Shown here: positions 34,715 through 42,629 of the stretch, piece after piece
Layout of the letters: every line of letters starts with the position of its first letter
How positions within the stretch are numbered: the first letter of the stretch is position 1
NCBI GenBank assembly: GCA_947177635.1
Contig: CAMWVQ010000015.1
Coordinates: forward strand, 1 to 46,019
DNA length: 46,019 bases
From: an uncultured Porphyromonadaceae bacterium
Lineage (GTDB): Bacteria; Bacteroidota; Bacteroidia; Bacteroidales; Muribaculaceae
Direction: 5' to 3'
Program-made: the position numbers and the translations under genes
The notes under the pieces: generated by a model
Told to the model about the DNA's origin: nothing
Database searches by the model: none
Seen by the model: the letters and a program-made list of their open reading frames with translations, nothing else

Positions 34715-36438
34715 TAGTTGAATAGTTGGGAAAGAAGTGATTGGATAGACTTCTCGCTGGAGCGAATATCGGAGGCTATTTCAGTGGATGGACGCAGAGC
34801 CTCATGCTTGTAGAAATAGCGTGAGAAGTTTATTTCGTAACTTATACGGGTCTGGGATATGTCAACCCATGATTCGGGGTCGATGTGCGGGAGCACCTCT
34901 TTAGCGAAATGCTCTTTCCAGTCGGTGCCAATGGCAATTGTTTCAGTATCCTTCTTCACAATTTCTTTCTTGCCTTTCTTCTCAATCACGTTTCCTTTGG
35001 CATCGCGCTTGGGCTGACAGATAGTTAGTTGATAGCTACCAAAGAAGTTATTCGGATAGATTCGGCAGAAGTCATTCTCCTCAAAGTCAAGGTAGAGTTT
35101 GAGAATCTGCTCGACATCGGCTTCAGTAATGTCCTTACGCTTATTGCCAAGACTTTTCTTTGCCTGATGGAATATGCTTGAGGCATCGATAAGTTGAACT
35201 TTACCTTTTCGCTCCTTTGACTTATTATTGGTGAGGAACCATAGGTAAGTCTGAATACCTACGTTATAGAATAGGTCAGTGGGGAGAGCAACGATTGCTT
35301 CAAGCCAGTCATTTTCAATAATCCATTTGCGGATATTACTTTCGCCACTCCCGGCTCCGCCGGTAAAGAGAGGAGAACCATTAGTGACGACACCTATACG
35401 TGCGCCATCCGGTTCCATCTTGCTGATCATATGTTGGAGGAAAAGCAACTGACCATCGGAGATTTTCGGAGTCCCGGCCGAGAACCGACCATTGGGGTCA
35501 AGGCTTTCGTTCAGCACAAACGACTGGTCTTTCTTCCATGTTACACCATAGGGCGGATTTGCCATGATGTAATGGAATCGATTGGATACAAATTGATCGT
35601 TGGAGAGCGAGTTACCTAAGCGTATATTTCGGGCATCCTCACCGGTTATGAGTGCCTCGGATTTAGCAATGGCGTATGATTGCTCGTTAAGTTCCTGTCC
35701 GAAAGTTTGGATTGTGGGCTGTGTGTCTGGGTCACAAAACTCGTGTATGAACTGCTTGCCGAGGTTAACCATGCCTCCGGTGCCACAAGTGGGGTCAAAG
35801 ATGGTGCGAATGATTCCACGGCGGTTGAGATCATCCTTGTCGGGAGTGAAAAGTATAGCTGACATAAGACGGATTACGTCGCGTGGAGTGAAGTGTTCAC
35901 CGGCAGTTTCATTGCTCTGCTCGTTTGAGATACGTATAAGTTCCTCAAACACAGATCCCATATCGTGATTGTCGTACTTCTCCGGCGAAAAATCAAGAGC
36001 CGATACAGCTTGTATCATCTGATACAAGAGTCCATTGCGAGTAAGACGTGCTACGACTTTATCAAACTGAAAGTTACGTAAAATTTCCTTAACCTCCGAA
36101 GAAAAGCCGTTAAGATAGTTATCGAAATTGATGCCGATGTTCTTAGCATCGTCAATAAGAGAAGTAAGAGTATGGCGAGAAGTGTTGTAGAACTTCAAAC
36201 CACCGGCGGCTTTCCGCAGAATGGGGTCAAGTTTATCATCCGCAACCTTATCTTTGAAGTTTTCGTAAGCGGCGCGAACTTTTGTATTGACCGGAGCAAG
36301 AATGCAGTCAATGCGACGCACTACCACGAAAGGGAGCATTACCTCTCCAATTTCATTCTTCTTGAACGTATCGCGAAGCACATCATCGGTGATGCGCCAC
36401 ACAAATCCTATGTCGGGTCTCTTATTATTCTGTTCCAT
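34714..36438 (-). CDS. hsdM: Type I restriction-modification DNA methyltransferase subunit M
   Basis: The SAM-dependent N6-adenine methyltransferase subunit. From the ATG at 36438 it has 574 residues (MEQNNKRPDIGFVW...). A frame extension to 36471 would run into the promoter and is rejected. Helical N-terminal HsdM_N precedes the SAM site FDPTCGTGGM (about 220-230) and the catalytic NPPYGVTW (about 300). A preserved C-terminal segment follows. It is the first gene of the restriction series and is driven by a TAACTTTG promoter (36469-36476) with an upstream TGCAG-N5-CTGCA operator (36488-36502), both shared in arrangement with the AAA ATPase gene. Confidence 0.95.
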   Translation of the reverse strand: MEQNNKRPDIGFVWRITDDVLRDTFKKNEIGEVMLPFVVVRRIDCILAPVNTKVRAAYENFKDKVADDKLDPILRKAAGGLKFYNTSRHTLTSLIDDAKNIGINFDNYLNGFSSEVKEILRNFQFDKVVARLTRNGLLYQMIQAVSALDFSPEKYDNHDMGSVFEELIRISNEQSNETAGEHFTPRDVIRLMSAILFTPDKDDLNRRGIIRTIFDPTCGTGGMVNLGKQFIHEFCDPDTQPTIQTFGQELNEQSYAIAKSEALITGEDARNIRLGNSLSNDQFVSNRFHYIMANPPYGVTWKKDQSFVLNESLDPNGRFSAGTPKISDGQLLFLQHMISKMEPDGARIGVVTNGSPLFTGGAGSGESNIRKWIIENDWLEAIVALPTDLFYNVGIQTYLWFLTNNKSKERKGKVQLIDASSIFHQAKKSLGNKRKDITEADVEQILKLYLDFEENDFCRIYPNNFFGSYQLTICQPKRDAKGNVIEKKGKKEIVKKDTETIAIGTDWKEHFAKEVLPHIDPESWVDISQTRISYEINFSRYFYKHEALRPSTEIASDIRSSEKSIQSLLSQLFN

Positions 36439-36468
36439 CTTTGTGGAGTTGTTTTTTGTTTTACGATA

Positions 36469-36502
36469 CAAAGTTAATTACGATCTGTGCAGTCTTTCTG
36501 CA
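36469..36502 (-). promoter_or_regulatory. Promoter-operator cassette 1 (hsdM)
   Basis: On the minus strand the -7 element TAACTTTG lies at 36469-36476. After exactly 11 bases comes the inverted repeat TGCAGTCTTTCTGCA at 36488-36502, covering the place of the -33 element. The same spacing occurs in cassettes 2 and 3. The flanks ATCTG and CAGAT lengthen the inverted repeat, with one base offset. Confidence 0.75.
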
Positions 36503-36512
36503 TCAGATTATG

Positions 36513-37550
36513 CTAGTTTAGCAAACGGTTTCGTATTGACTTGTCTTTTTCGGTATCGCCTATTATTTTTTTCGTCGGATCCTTGACACCTCCTATTATT
36601 TGTTCACGAAGAGTTGAACATCCTTTACGTATTTTAGCAATATCTTTATACGAAATAGCTAAGACTGTATCACCAGATGTATTCCGCGTATCATGTAGTA
36701 CGGAGGTCAATGTGACTTCATTTTCATCATGAACAATTGTTTTATTTTGAGGGTGAAATAACTGAAAGCCTTTATCGCAAACAAGTACGAAATAATTGCT
36801 TATTAACTTACGTGGATGAATCGTATTGTTAAACACAAATTCTAACTGTACCTCGTAATCGCGAATAGTCCTTAAATATGCCTTTAACATTCCATTAAGT
36901 TGGTCTGCTTTCTCTGGACTAATCTTTTGAGGCATAGGAGTGACAATCAGCAAATGGAAAACAGTACACAAATTTTTGGGCAAGATTGCATTTAGAATCA
37001 TTTTAACATTCTCAAATCCAATCAATTTACCTTCCACATCGTTTTGAAAGAGATAATTGTCTGTAATAATCAAACTATTGCTTGGAGGAAGCGTTTGTCC
37101 GTTTAACATGTTTGACCAACCGTCGGATATTCCAGAAAGGTTGTCTCCTTTATCAAAATTTCTTTTGAATGATAATTGCAGAATATTATCATTCATTTCG
37201 GTTTCGCTCTGGATTATAACTCCATATTTTTCGGACAATACATCAGCCTCTTTCTTAGATATGTCAAAGAAAAACATCGCACGAGGCTTTTCAATTACAA
37301 TAGATTGGTCCTCTTTTAATGCCTTGAAATAATCTTTTAGAGCAATAATGGAAACATCATTTCGAGATAATTGACTTAATTCGCTATCCTCATCTGACAA
37401 TATTTCATCTAATTCTGGGTCAGTTAGATTTACACACAAAACCGCATGATTATTAAAAATATGATGAAGATTAGGGTATGAATCATCACATATCAGAATC
37501 TCTTCCAATGCGTCTTTTCCAATATATATGTGCAGCTTAGTTTCAGCCAT
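36513..37550 (-). CDS. Unrecognised partner protein of the AAA ATPase
   Basis: I do not recognise this 345-residue protein. It has no signal peptide or membrane helix. The N-terminal half is acidic (LTDPELDEILSDEDSELSQL). The second half has alternating beta/alpha segments (NSLIITDNYLFQND, VFHLLIVTPMP) and the phrase IHPRKLISNYFVLVCDKGFQLF, which reminds me of degenerate phospholipase-D-like folds; this is a weak resemblance. The gene overlaps the ATPase gene by 8 bp, so the two are made together and probably act together. It ends 36 bp before the hsdM promoter. No known two-gene defence system is confidently matched. Confidence 0.7.
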   Translation of the reverse strand: MAETKLHIYIGKDALEEILICDDSYPNLHHIFNNHAVLCVNLTDPELDEILSDEDSELSQLSRNDVSIIALKDYFKALKEDQSIVIEKPRAMFFFDISKKEADVLSEKYGVIIQSETEMNDNILQLSFKRNFDKGDNLSGISDGWSNMLNGQTLPPSNSLIITDNYLFQNDVEGKLIGFENVKMILNAILPKNLCTVFHLLIVTPMPQKISPEKADQLNGMLKAYLRTIRDYEVQLEFVFNNTIHPRKLISNYFVLVCDKGFQLFHPQNKTIVHDENEVTLTSVLHDTRNTSGDTVLAISYKDIAKIRKGCSTLREQIIGGVKDPTKKIIGDTEKDKSIRNRLLN

Positions 37551-39204
37551 TTATCTTACGCCTTTCGAGTTTAGATATAGTAAGTGCAGCCGATGATGCC
37601 TCATCAAAGAAGCCTTCGCCAAATTTATTTTCAAAACGACCAGAGGGAAGGTATTTCATATCGTAAGGCATTCCTTCTGCTGGGAAATAATATACCTTGA
37701 ATGGATTTTGCTTTGCAAGTTCTTCCTCGCTTTCAATATTCATTTCGGCAACGAGTACCTGTGTACGACGAATGAAATACTCGGAATGAGTTTCAATCAA
37801 GAACTTATAGCTATCGTCCATCGCAACTTCTGAAATCAGATCAGCGAGTTTGCTTTGCAAACGAGGATGTAGGTTTTGTTCAGGTTCTTCTATAATAATG
37901 AATTTCGGAATAAAGCTTTTGCCACCATCCTTTCCGTGATGTCCTTCTTCAAACATGATTGTTGCCAAACTGAGCAATAAAACCATAAGCTGATTTGTAC
38001 CCATACCCATATCAGCAAGATTCATCGTACCATTCTGGGTGATAACTTTGAATGTATAACCTTCTCCTCCGATAGATTCAATCTCATAGTCTGAACCAAT
38101 TCCAAACTCATTCATCCATTTACGGATAAAGATATCAGTAAATGAACCGCGGACTACACCTCTTCGTGCATATTCATGAATCGCCTGAGCCATAAAGTCA
38201 TTCTTATCGTCAATCGTATAGAGCATTTTTTGAGATACTCCATGAGCTTGAATATAATAAACATGAGGCCTTCTTAGTTCTGATTCGAGAGCGGATGCAC
38301 TTTCAAGTATAAGAGATCTCTTATCTGCTAAAACTTGTTCGTTAGCTCGATCATCTTCCGACCCATTCCATACTTCTTCTGAAGAATCGGTTTCATTTTC
38401 TACCTCATCATCTGTGAGTCCGGTCACACTTACTGCTCTAGCTCCAATTGTTGAAGTATAAGCTTCAATATTTTCTATATACCCAGGGAGTGCTCCACTT
38501 GTAATGCGACGTTCACCTTTTACTCCAAGGTAATTATTTATGTCTGTTTCGGCTGAAGTAGATTCATCTACCTCATGTGTGTCATGAGCGAGTGCATTCC
38601 GAACTTTCAATAATTTTTCAAGCTCCTGATTAGCCATAGCAGCCTCAAATGCGTCATCCTCCTGTGCGAGTTTTCTGCGTAACTCTTCTATGCGCGACTG
38701 AATCTTGTCAAACTCTGGAGAACCATTCCCGTTGATTTGCTCAAAATCTACACGCATTCTTCTTGTGTTGAAATTAAATGTGTAGAGAATATGCCTCTTT
38801 GCATCTTTTACTTCAATCAATGCCACCTTTGCGACGGGGAGGTCTTCGCCATTTGCATCAGGTTCAACAACTACATGAATTGGGAAATTATCAATCTGTA
38901 GAGTAAACTCCATTTGTTTAACTTTAGATCCTGTAAATAGAGCGCGCTCAAATGTGCCAAGATTTAGGTCGTGGAATTCATTAGCGTCGAAACGGAATTG
39001 AGGCGTTTCAAAACCATTGTCGAAGATATTAAAAGCAGATACTTTTTTTCGTAGAGATCGAATATTATCGAATACAAGAAGTAATGCTTTTTGTAAAGTA
39101 GATTTACCGGCATTGTTACCTCCGACAAGTATGGTGATGTCGCCGAACTTGAATTCGGGGAAATCGGCGAAGCGGCGGAAGTTTTTGAAGCTGATTGATT
39201 TCAT
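37543..39204 (-). CDS. AAA family ATPase (RecF/OLD-like, without visible TOPRIM)
   Basis: A 553-residue SMC/RecF-like ATPase. It starts MKSISFKNFRRF and has Walker A at 28-36 (GGNNAGKST). A long charged middle follows, with a coiled-coil-like stretch around 160-215. The signature-like MGMGTNQLMVLLLSLAT lies near 400, Walker B in FIIIEEPEQNLHPRLQ near 435, and the H-loop in IETHSEYFIRR near 470. The C terminus (GRFENKFGEGFFDE) resembles AAA_15/DUF3696-type ATPases. No TOPRIM nuclease motif is visible, so an effector is expected from the overlapping downstream gene. Cassettes 2 and 3 precede it; promoter 2 would give an almost leaderless message. Confidence 0.88.
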   Translation of the reverse strand: MKSISFKNFRRFADFPEFKFGDITILVGGNNAGKSTLQKALLLVFDNIRSLRKKVSAFNIFDNGFETPQFRFDANEFHDLNLGTFERALFTGSKVKQMEFTLQIDNFPIHVVVEPDANGEDLPVAKVALIEVKDAKRHILYTFNFNTRRMRVDFEQINGNGSPEFDKIQSRIEELRRKLAQEDDAFEAAMANQELEKLLKVRNALAHDTHEVDESTSAETDINNYLGVKGERRITSGALPGYIENIEAYTSTIGARAVSVTGLTDDEVENETDSSEEVWNGSEDDRANEQVLADKRSLILESASALESELRRPHVYYIQAHGVSQKMLYTIDDKNDFMAQAIHEYARRGVVRGSFTDIFIRKWMNEFGIGSDYEIESIGGEGYTFKVITQNGTMNLADMGMGTNQLMVLLLSLATIMFEEGHHGKDGGKSFIPKFIIIEEPEQNLHPRLQSKLADLISEVAMDDSYKFLIETHSEYFIRRTQVLVAEMNIESEEELAKQNPFKVYYFPAEGMPYDMKYLPSGRFENKFGEGFFDEASSAALTISKLERRKING

Positions 39205-39208
39205 GCTG

Positions 39209-39242
39209 CAAAGGTATTATCTATTTGTGCAGTGTAGCTGCA
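39209..39242 (-). promoter_or_regulatory. Promoter-operator cassette 2 (AAA ATPase, proximal)
   Basis: The -7 element TACCTTTG (39209-39216) is followed upstream after 11 bases by TGCAGTGTAGCTGCA (39228-39242). The expected transcription start falls at or within a few bases of the ATG at 39202-39204, so its message would be leaderless or nearly so. The WYL gene ends inside this cassette. Confidence 0.75.
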
Positions 39243-40375
39243 TCGTTAAAAATTACTTTATTTGAGTTGGCAGAATGTTTCGTTGAACGGCTGACATTTC
39301 TTTGAACACCGCAAAGGTATGAACTATCAGTGCAGTCATTCTGCACGGAATAATATTTCTGATAAGTATCTTTGATTTTCTTAGCTATATTATTCCGAAG
39401 AGATTCTGGTGCTAATACTTCTACGTCACTACCAAACGAGAGAAGGATTGACTCCAACTCTTTATTTGGAATAACATCAAGAGTTATAATTCCGGCGTCA
39501 GTATCTTTGATTTTTTGAGAACCATGAATAGGTTTTGCCTTAATATATGGGAATCTATTTTGAGAAAATCGAAGAATGATATTCTGTATTGTACCCTCCG
39601 CAGGAAAGCTGACACCAATAATATCTTCGAAATAATCATCGAAATCTTCAATAAGAGTATTTTCAATGAATGTGACATTCGCTTGCTCAATAGATATTAT
39701 TCGATCAAGGGCTACATTGGTTATACTCTTGAACTCATCATTATTTAATCCGATAAGGAACCATCTGTTATTATATTGCTTAATATAATATGGATGAATT
39801 ATCCAATCGAAGGATTTTTTATTGAATGTGGTATATTTTATGTTTAGTGGGGTCTTATTAAGGATAGCATTGAATAATGGGGTGATATGTTCTATCCCGT
39901 CCGCATAGACTATTCCATCAAGGCCTATTACTGAACGCCCTGCGCTCTTCAGATGAAATTTATCCTCAAGATTAGTAATCATTGAATCAATCCATTCAAA
40001 TTGAGGCAGCCCCTTGAAACGACTGAGCATTAACATCGTCTCTCTAAGTTGAGCAATTTCTTCATCTGTAATGGGTTGATTATTTATAGTGTATTCCGGG
40101 TTTTCATATCGGTAATAAACCCTGCGGCCATCCTTAACTCTATCAATCAACGCACCCCATCCGGCTTCACTCTCCATAAAATCAATGTCGACAAGAACTT
40201 GTCGCCGACTTATCCCGGGATTAAGTGGGTCGGAATATCTGCTGTCTCCAGTAAAGTCATACAACGCATCATTACACGCCGAGATAAGGTCCTCAATATA
40301 GAACCTTCGAGCAAAGTTACTGAAACACTTGTCAAGTGCTTGGTAACGTATTAGTGCATGCTTATTTGTTGCCAA
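39221..40375 (-). CDS. WYL-domain transcriptional regulator
   Basis: A 384-residue protein of the HTH-WYL class (BrxR/CapW-like) that often controls phage-defence loci. The N terminus (about 1-95) looks like a winged-helix DNA-binding part, with ISRRQVLVDIDFMESEAGWGALI. The WYL domain is at about 150-220, with IKYTTFNKKSFDWIIHPYYIKQYNNRWFLIGLN, and the C-terminal WCX-like region ends near residue 340. The last 40 residues (from VQNDCTD) are encoded by two promoter-operator copies and look like an accidental extension. It lies 16 bp behind the XRE gene and is probably co-transcribed. It is the best candidate to bind the TGCAG-N5-CTGCA operators, but binding is inferred. Confidence 0.85.
   Translation of the reverse strand: MATNKHALIRYQALDKCFSNFARRFYIEDLISACNDALYDFTGDSRYSDPLNPGISRRQVLVDIDFMESEAGWGALIDRVKDGRRVYYRYENPEYTINNQPITDEEIAQLRETMLMLSRFKGLPQFEWIDSMITNLEDKFHLKSAGRSVIGLDGIVYADGIEHITPLFNAILNKTPLNIKYTTFNKKSFDWIIHPYYIKQYNNRWFLIGLNNDEFKSITNVALDRIISIEQANVTFIENTLIEDFDDYFEDIIGVSFPAEGTIQNIILRFSQNRFPYIKAKPIHGSQKIKDTDAGIITLDVIPNKELESILLSFGSDVEVLAPESLRNNIAKKIKDTYQKYYSVQNDCTDSSYLCGVQRNVSRSTKHSANSNKVIFNDAATLHK
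39312..39345 (-). promoter_or_regulatory. Promoter-operator cassette 3 (AAA ATPase, distal)
   Basis: TACCTTTG at 39312-39319, 11 bases, then TGCAGTCATTCTGCA at 39331-39345. It lies inside the 3' end of the WYL reading frame and about 100 bp upstream of the ATPase start. It is a near duplicate of cassette 2 and would give a leadered message. Confidence 0.7.
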
Positions 40376-40391
40376 ACTATTTTGAAAGACT

Positions 40392-40604
40392 TTATTCAGA
40401 AAATATGGGTTCGTTAAGTAAATCGCGTACTCGTACGTTAAGATGTTCTGCTATTGAGAACAAAGTTTCCAATCCCGGCTGAGCCGTATTGGTACACCAT
40501 TTGGAGACAGTCGCTGGATCTTTTCCTAATTGTTCTGCCAACCATTTATTGGTTTTCTTTTTCTCAACTAATACGAGTTTTATCCTATTTAGGTCACGTT
40601 CCAT
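40392..40604 (-). CDS. XRE-family helix-turn-helix regulator
   Basis: A 70-residue protein that is almost entirely a Cro/C1-type HTH: NRIKLVLVEKKKTNKWLAEQLGKDPATVSKWCTNTAQPGLETLFSIAEHLNVRVRDLL. The recognition helix lies in DPATVSKWCTN. Proteins of this size act as dimeric repressors. It is the first gene of an XRE > WYL series and has a TAAATTTG promoter (40627-40634) on the minus strand. A divergent promoter for the GHKL protein lies 44 bp away. The XRE protein could control this divergent pair; no operator is assigned to it. Confidence 0.9.
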   Translation of the reverse strand: MERDLNRIKLVLVEKKKTNKWLAEQLGKDPATVSKWCTNTAQPGLETLFSIAEHLNVRVRDLLNEPIFSE

Positions 40605-40626
40605 ATCTTCAAAATTGAATTTGACG

Positions 40627-40634
40627 CAAATTTA
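40627..40634 (-). promoter_or_regulatory. Promoter -7 element of the XRE-WYL genes
   Basis: TAAATTTG on the minus strand matches TAnnTTTG and lies 23 bp before the ATG at 40604. Confidence 0.6.
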
Positions 40635-40677
40635 CTGAATTTTTCCGAACTTTCATAAAATATCAGGAAATTTTTTG

Positions 40678-40685
40678 TAACTTTG
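40678..40685 (+). promoter_or_regulatory. Promoter -7 element of the GHKL/PD-(D/E)XK gene
   Basis: TAACTTTG on the plus strand lies 73 bp before the ATG at 40758. The leader holds a direct repeat TTTATAGAAG (near 40693 and 40727) around the element AGTGTAATCTGCACT, which is only loosely similar to the TGCAG-N5-CTGCA operator. Confidence 0.6.
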
Positions 40686-40757
40686 CATTGTATTTATAGA
40701 AGATGTGAGTGTAATCTGCACTTCTTTTATAGAAGTTAAACTTAAATTCTAAATAAG

Positions 40758-42629
40758 ATGGAAGTTAACGTTAATCAGGCGATAAAGATATTCTTCTCGA
40801 AATCATCATTTGAGATGATATATATGGAAGCATTTGCGAATGCTTTAGATGCTAATGCGACTGAGTTCAATGTATCTGTTGATCTGGACGATTACTCCAA
40901 TTTACAGAATTTAAGGATTATGATTGAAGATAATGGGGAAGGTTTTACTGATAAGCGTTATTCAAAATTCTCCAAATTATTAGATGTCGAAGAAAAGACG
41001 CACAAAGGGCTGGGAAGACTGGTATATCTATGTTATTTTGATAGAGTTAATATAACTAGCTATTACGACAAAGGGAAGAAACGGACATTTGAGTTTACAA
41101 ATGATTTTGATGGTAAATCAGATATCGTTAAATCGTCATCTTGTAAAAAAAGCGGATCGACATTTGTTCTTTGTGGGTTTAATGGAGATAAGCTTAGTAA
41201 AAATATTAATATCAAAAGTACGTATATTAAACGAGTTATTCTTGAAAACTTTATAATGCGTTTCTATGAAGCAAAAATTAATAAGAAGAATATAACCGTA
41301 AACATACGTTCCACTATCAGCGGAAAGACGGATACAGAGAGCTTTGATTGCTCGGCACTTCCAAACTTTAAGATAGAGCCAATTGAAGGCGCAATTGACT
41401 TGTTTGATTCGATGGAAGTGTATTATCATATCTCTGATGCATATGACAACATATTCAATGATGGACGTAATACTTTTATCACGGCTCTATCCATTGACGA
41501 TCGTTGTTTCCCAGTTGACTTATTATCAGGATCGCGTATGCCTGATAAATATAACATGATCTTCTTATTAAGATCTTCTTCCTTACAGGGGACTACAGAT
41601 GGCTCACGTCAATCAATTAAAATGGCAGAAACAACGCAAAGGGCACTTATTAGTCTTTTTAAGGCGGCTGTTTTCCATATTATTACTAGAGAGGTGCCTG
41701 AAATCGCCGAATCTAATAAGAAGCAATATAACTATATTCAGGAAAGATTCCCTCATTTGATAGGCATGATAGATGAGCAGTCTATTGGATATGTACCTCA
41801 TCATGAGACAATAAAACAAGCGCAAGATAAATTTTTCAAAACAGAACGAGAGTTATTGGGCGCGTCTGAATTAAACGATGAACAGCTTGAAAAATCAATT
41901 GAATTTTCAAGTAGAACACTTGCGGCATATATTCTCTATCGTCAAAAATTGATCGAAAAAATGCTGACACTTGACAAGTCGGCTTTGGAAGAGGATTTAC
42001 ATAACTTATTAGCTCCTCGTTTCAAAGCATTTTCTGGAGATGATTTTGAAAAGGACGCGTACATTAATAATCTATGGGTTCTTGATGACAAGTTTATGAC
42101 TTATGAACATGTCTTGAGTGAGGCAGACATGGTAAAGGTTATTGGGCATCTTAACCCGATATCAGGCAATAATGGTGATAATGATAGACCGGATATAACC
42201 ATTTTCTTTTCTAGAGACCCAGAAGCAGATGGAGAAAAGTTTGATATGGTGATTGTTGAATTAAAAAGATTAGGTCTTTCTCCTGAAATGAATTCAATCG
42301 TTGAAATACAATTAGATAAAAGGACACAACTTTTATCCAAGCATTATGGGAATCGAATTCAACGAGCTTGGTATTATGGCATTGTTGATATGACCGATGA
42401 CTATAGAATGCATCTTAAGAATAATGAATATAAGCCATTGTTCTCTCATGGCAATATTTATTATAAGGTAAAACCTGTATATCGTGATTTGAATGATGAT
42501 ATAGGAGTAATTCAGCATTCATATATATTGGATTATAAATCTATAGTTGAAGATGCAAATGCTAGGAACTCTGCATTTTTAAGGATTCTCAAAGATAAAT
42601 TTTGCCATTTAAGCACTCCTCCTTTCTGA
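40758..42629 (+). CDS. GHKL ATPase fused to a PD-(D/E)XK nuclease-like domain
   Basis: A 623-residue protein. The N terminus is a Bergerat-fold ATPase: the N-box EAFANALDANA (Glu24, Asn28, Asp31), the G1 motif EDNGEGF (57-63) and the G2 motif HKGLGR (82-87). The middle (about 130-430) is helical and transducer-like. The C terminus contains RPDITIFF with Pro478-Asp479, then, 22 residues later, VIVELKR with Glu501 and Lys503, the PD-(D/E)XK pattern, and further QLDKRTQLL. This suggests ATP-gated DNA or RNA cleavage. It is alone on the plus strand, divergent from XRE. It is not one of the well-known GHKL families I can name. The C-terminal call is from motif spacing only. Confidence 0.75.
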   Translation: MEVNVNQAIKIFFSKSSFEMIYMEAFANALDANATEFNVSVDLDDYSNLQNLRIMIEDNGEGFTDKRYSKFSKLLDVEEKTHKGLGRLVYLCYFDRVNITSYYDKGKKRTFEFTNDFDGKSDIVKSSSCKKSGSTFVLCGFNGDKLSKNINIKSTYIKRVILENFIMRFYEAKINKKNITVNIRSTISGKTDTESFDCSALPNFKIEPIEGAIDLFDSMEVYYHISDAYDNIFNDGRNTFITALSIDDRCFPVDLLSGSRMPDKYNMIFLLRSSSLQGTTDGSRQSIKMAETTQRALISLFKAAVFHIITREVPEIAESNKKQYNYIQERFPHLIGMIDEQSIGYVPHHETIKQAQDKFFKTERELLGASELNDEQLEKSIEFSSRTLAAYILYRQKLIEKMLTLDKSALEEDLHNLLAPRFKAFSGDDFEKDAYINNLWVLDDKFMTYEHVLSEADMVKVIGHLNPISGNNGDNDRPDITIFFSRDPEADGEKFDMVIVELKRLGLSPEMNSIVEIQLDKRTQLLSKHYGNRIQRAWYYGIVDMTDDYRMHLKNNEYKPLFSHGNIYYKVKPVYRDLNDDIGVIQHSYILDYKSIVEDANARNSAFLRILKDKFCHLSTPPF

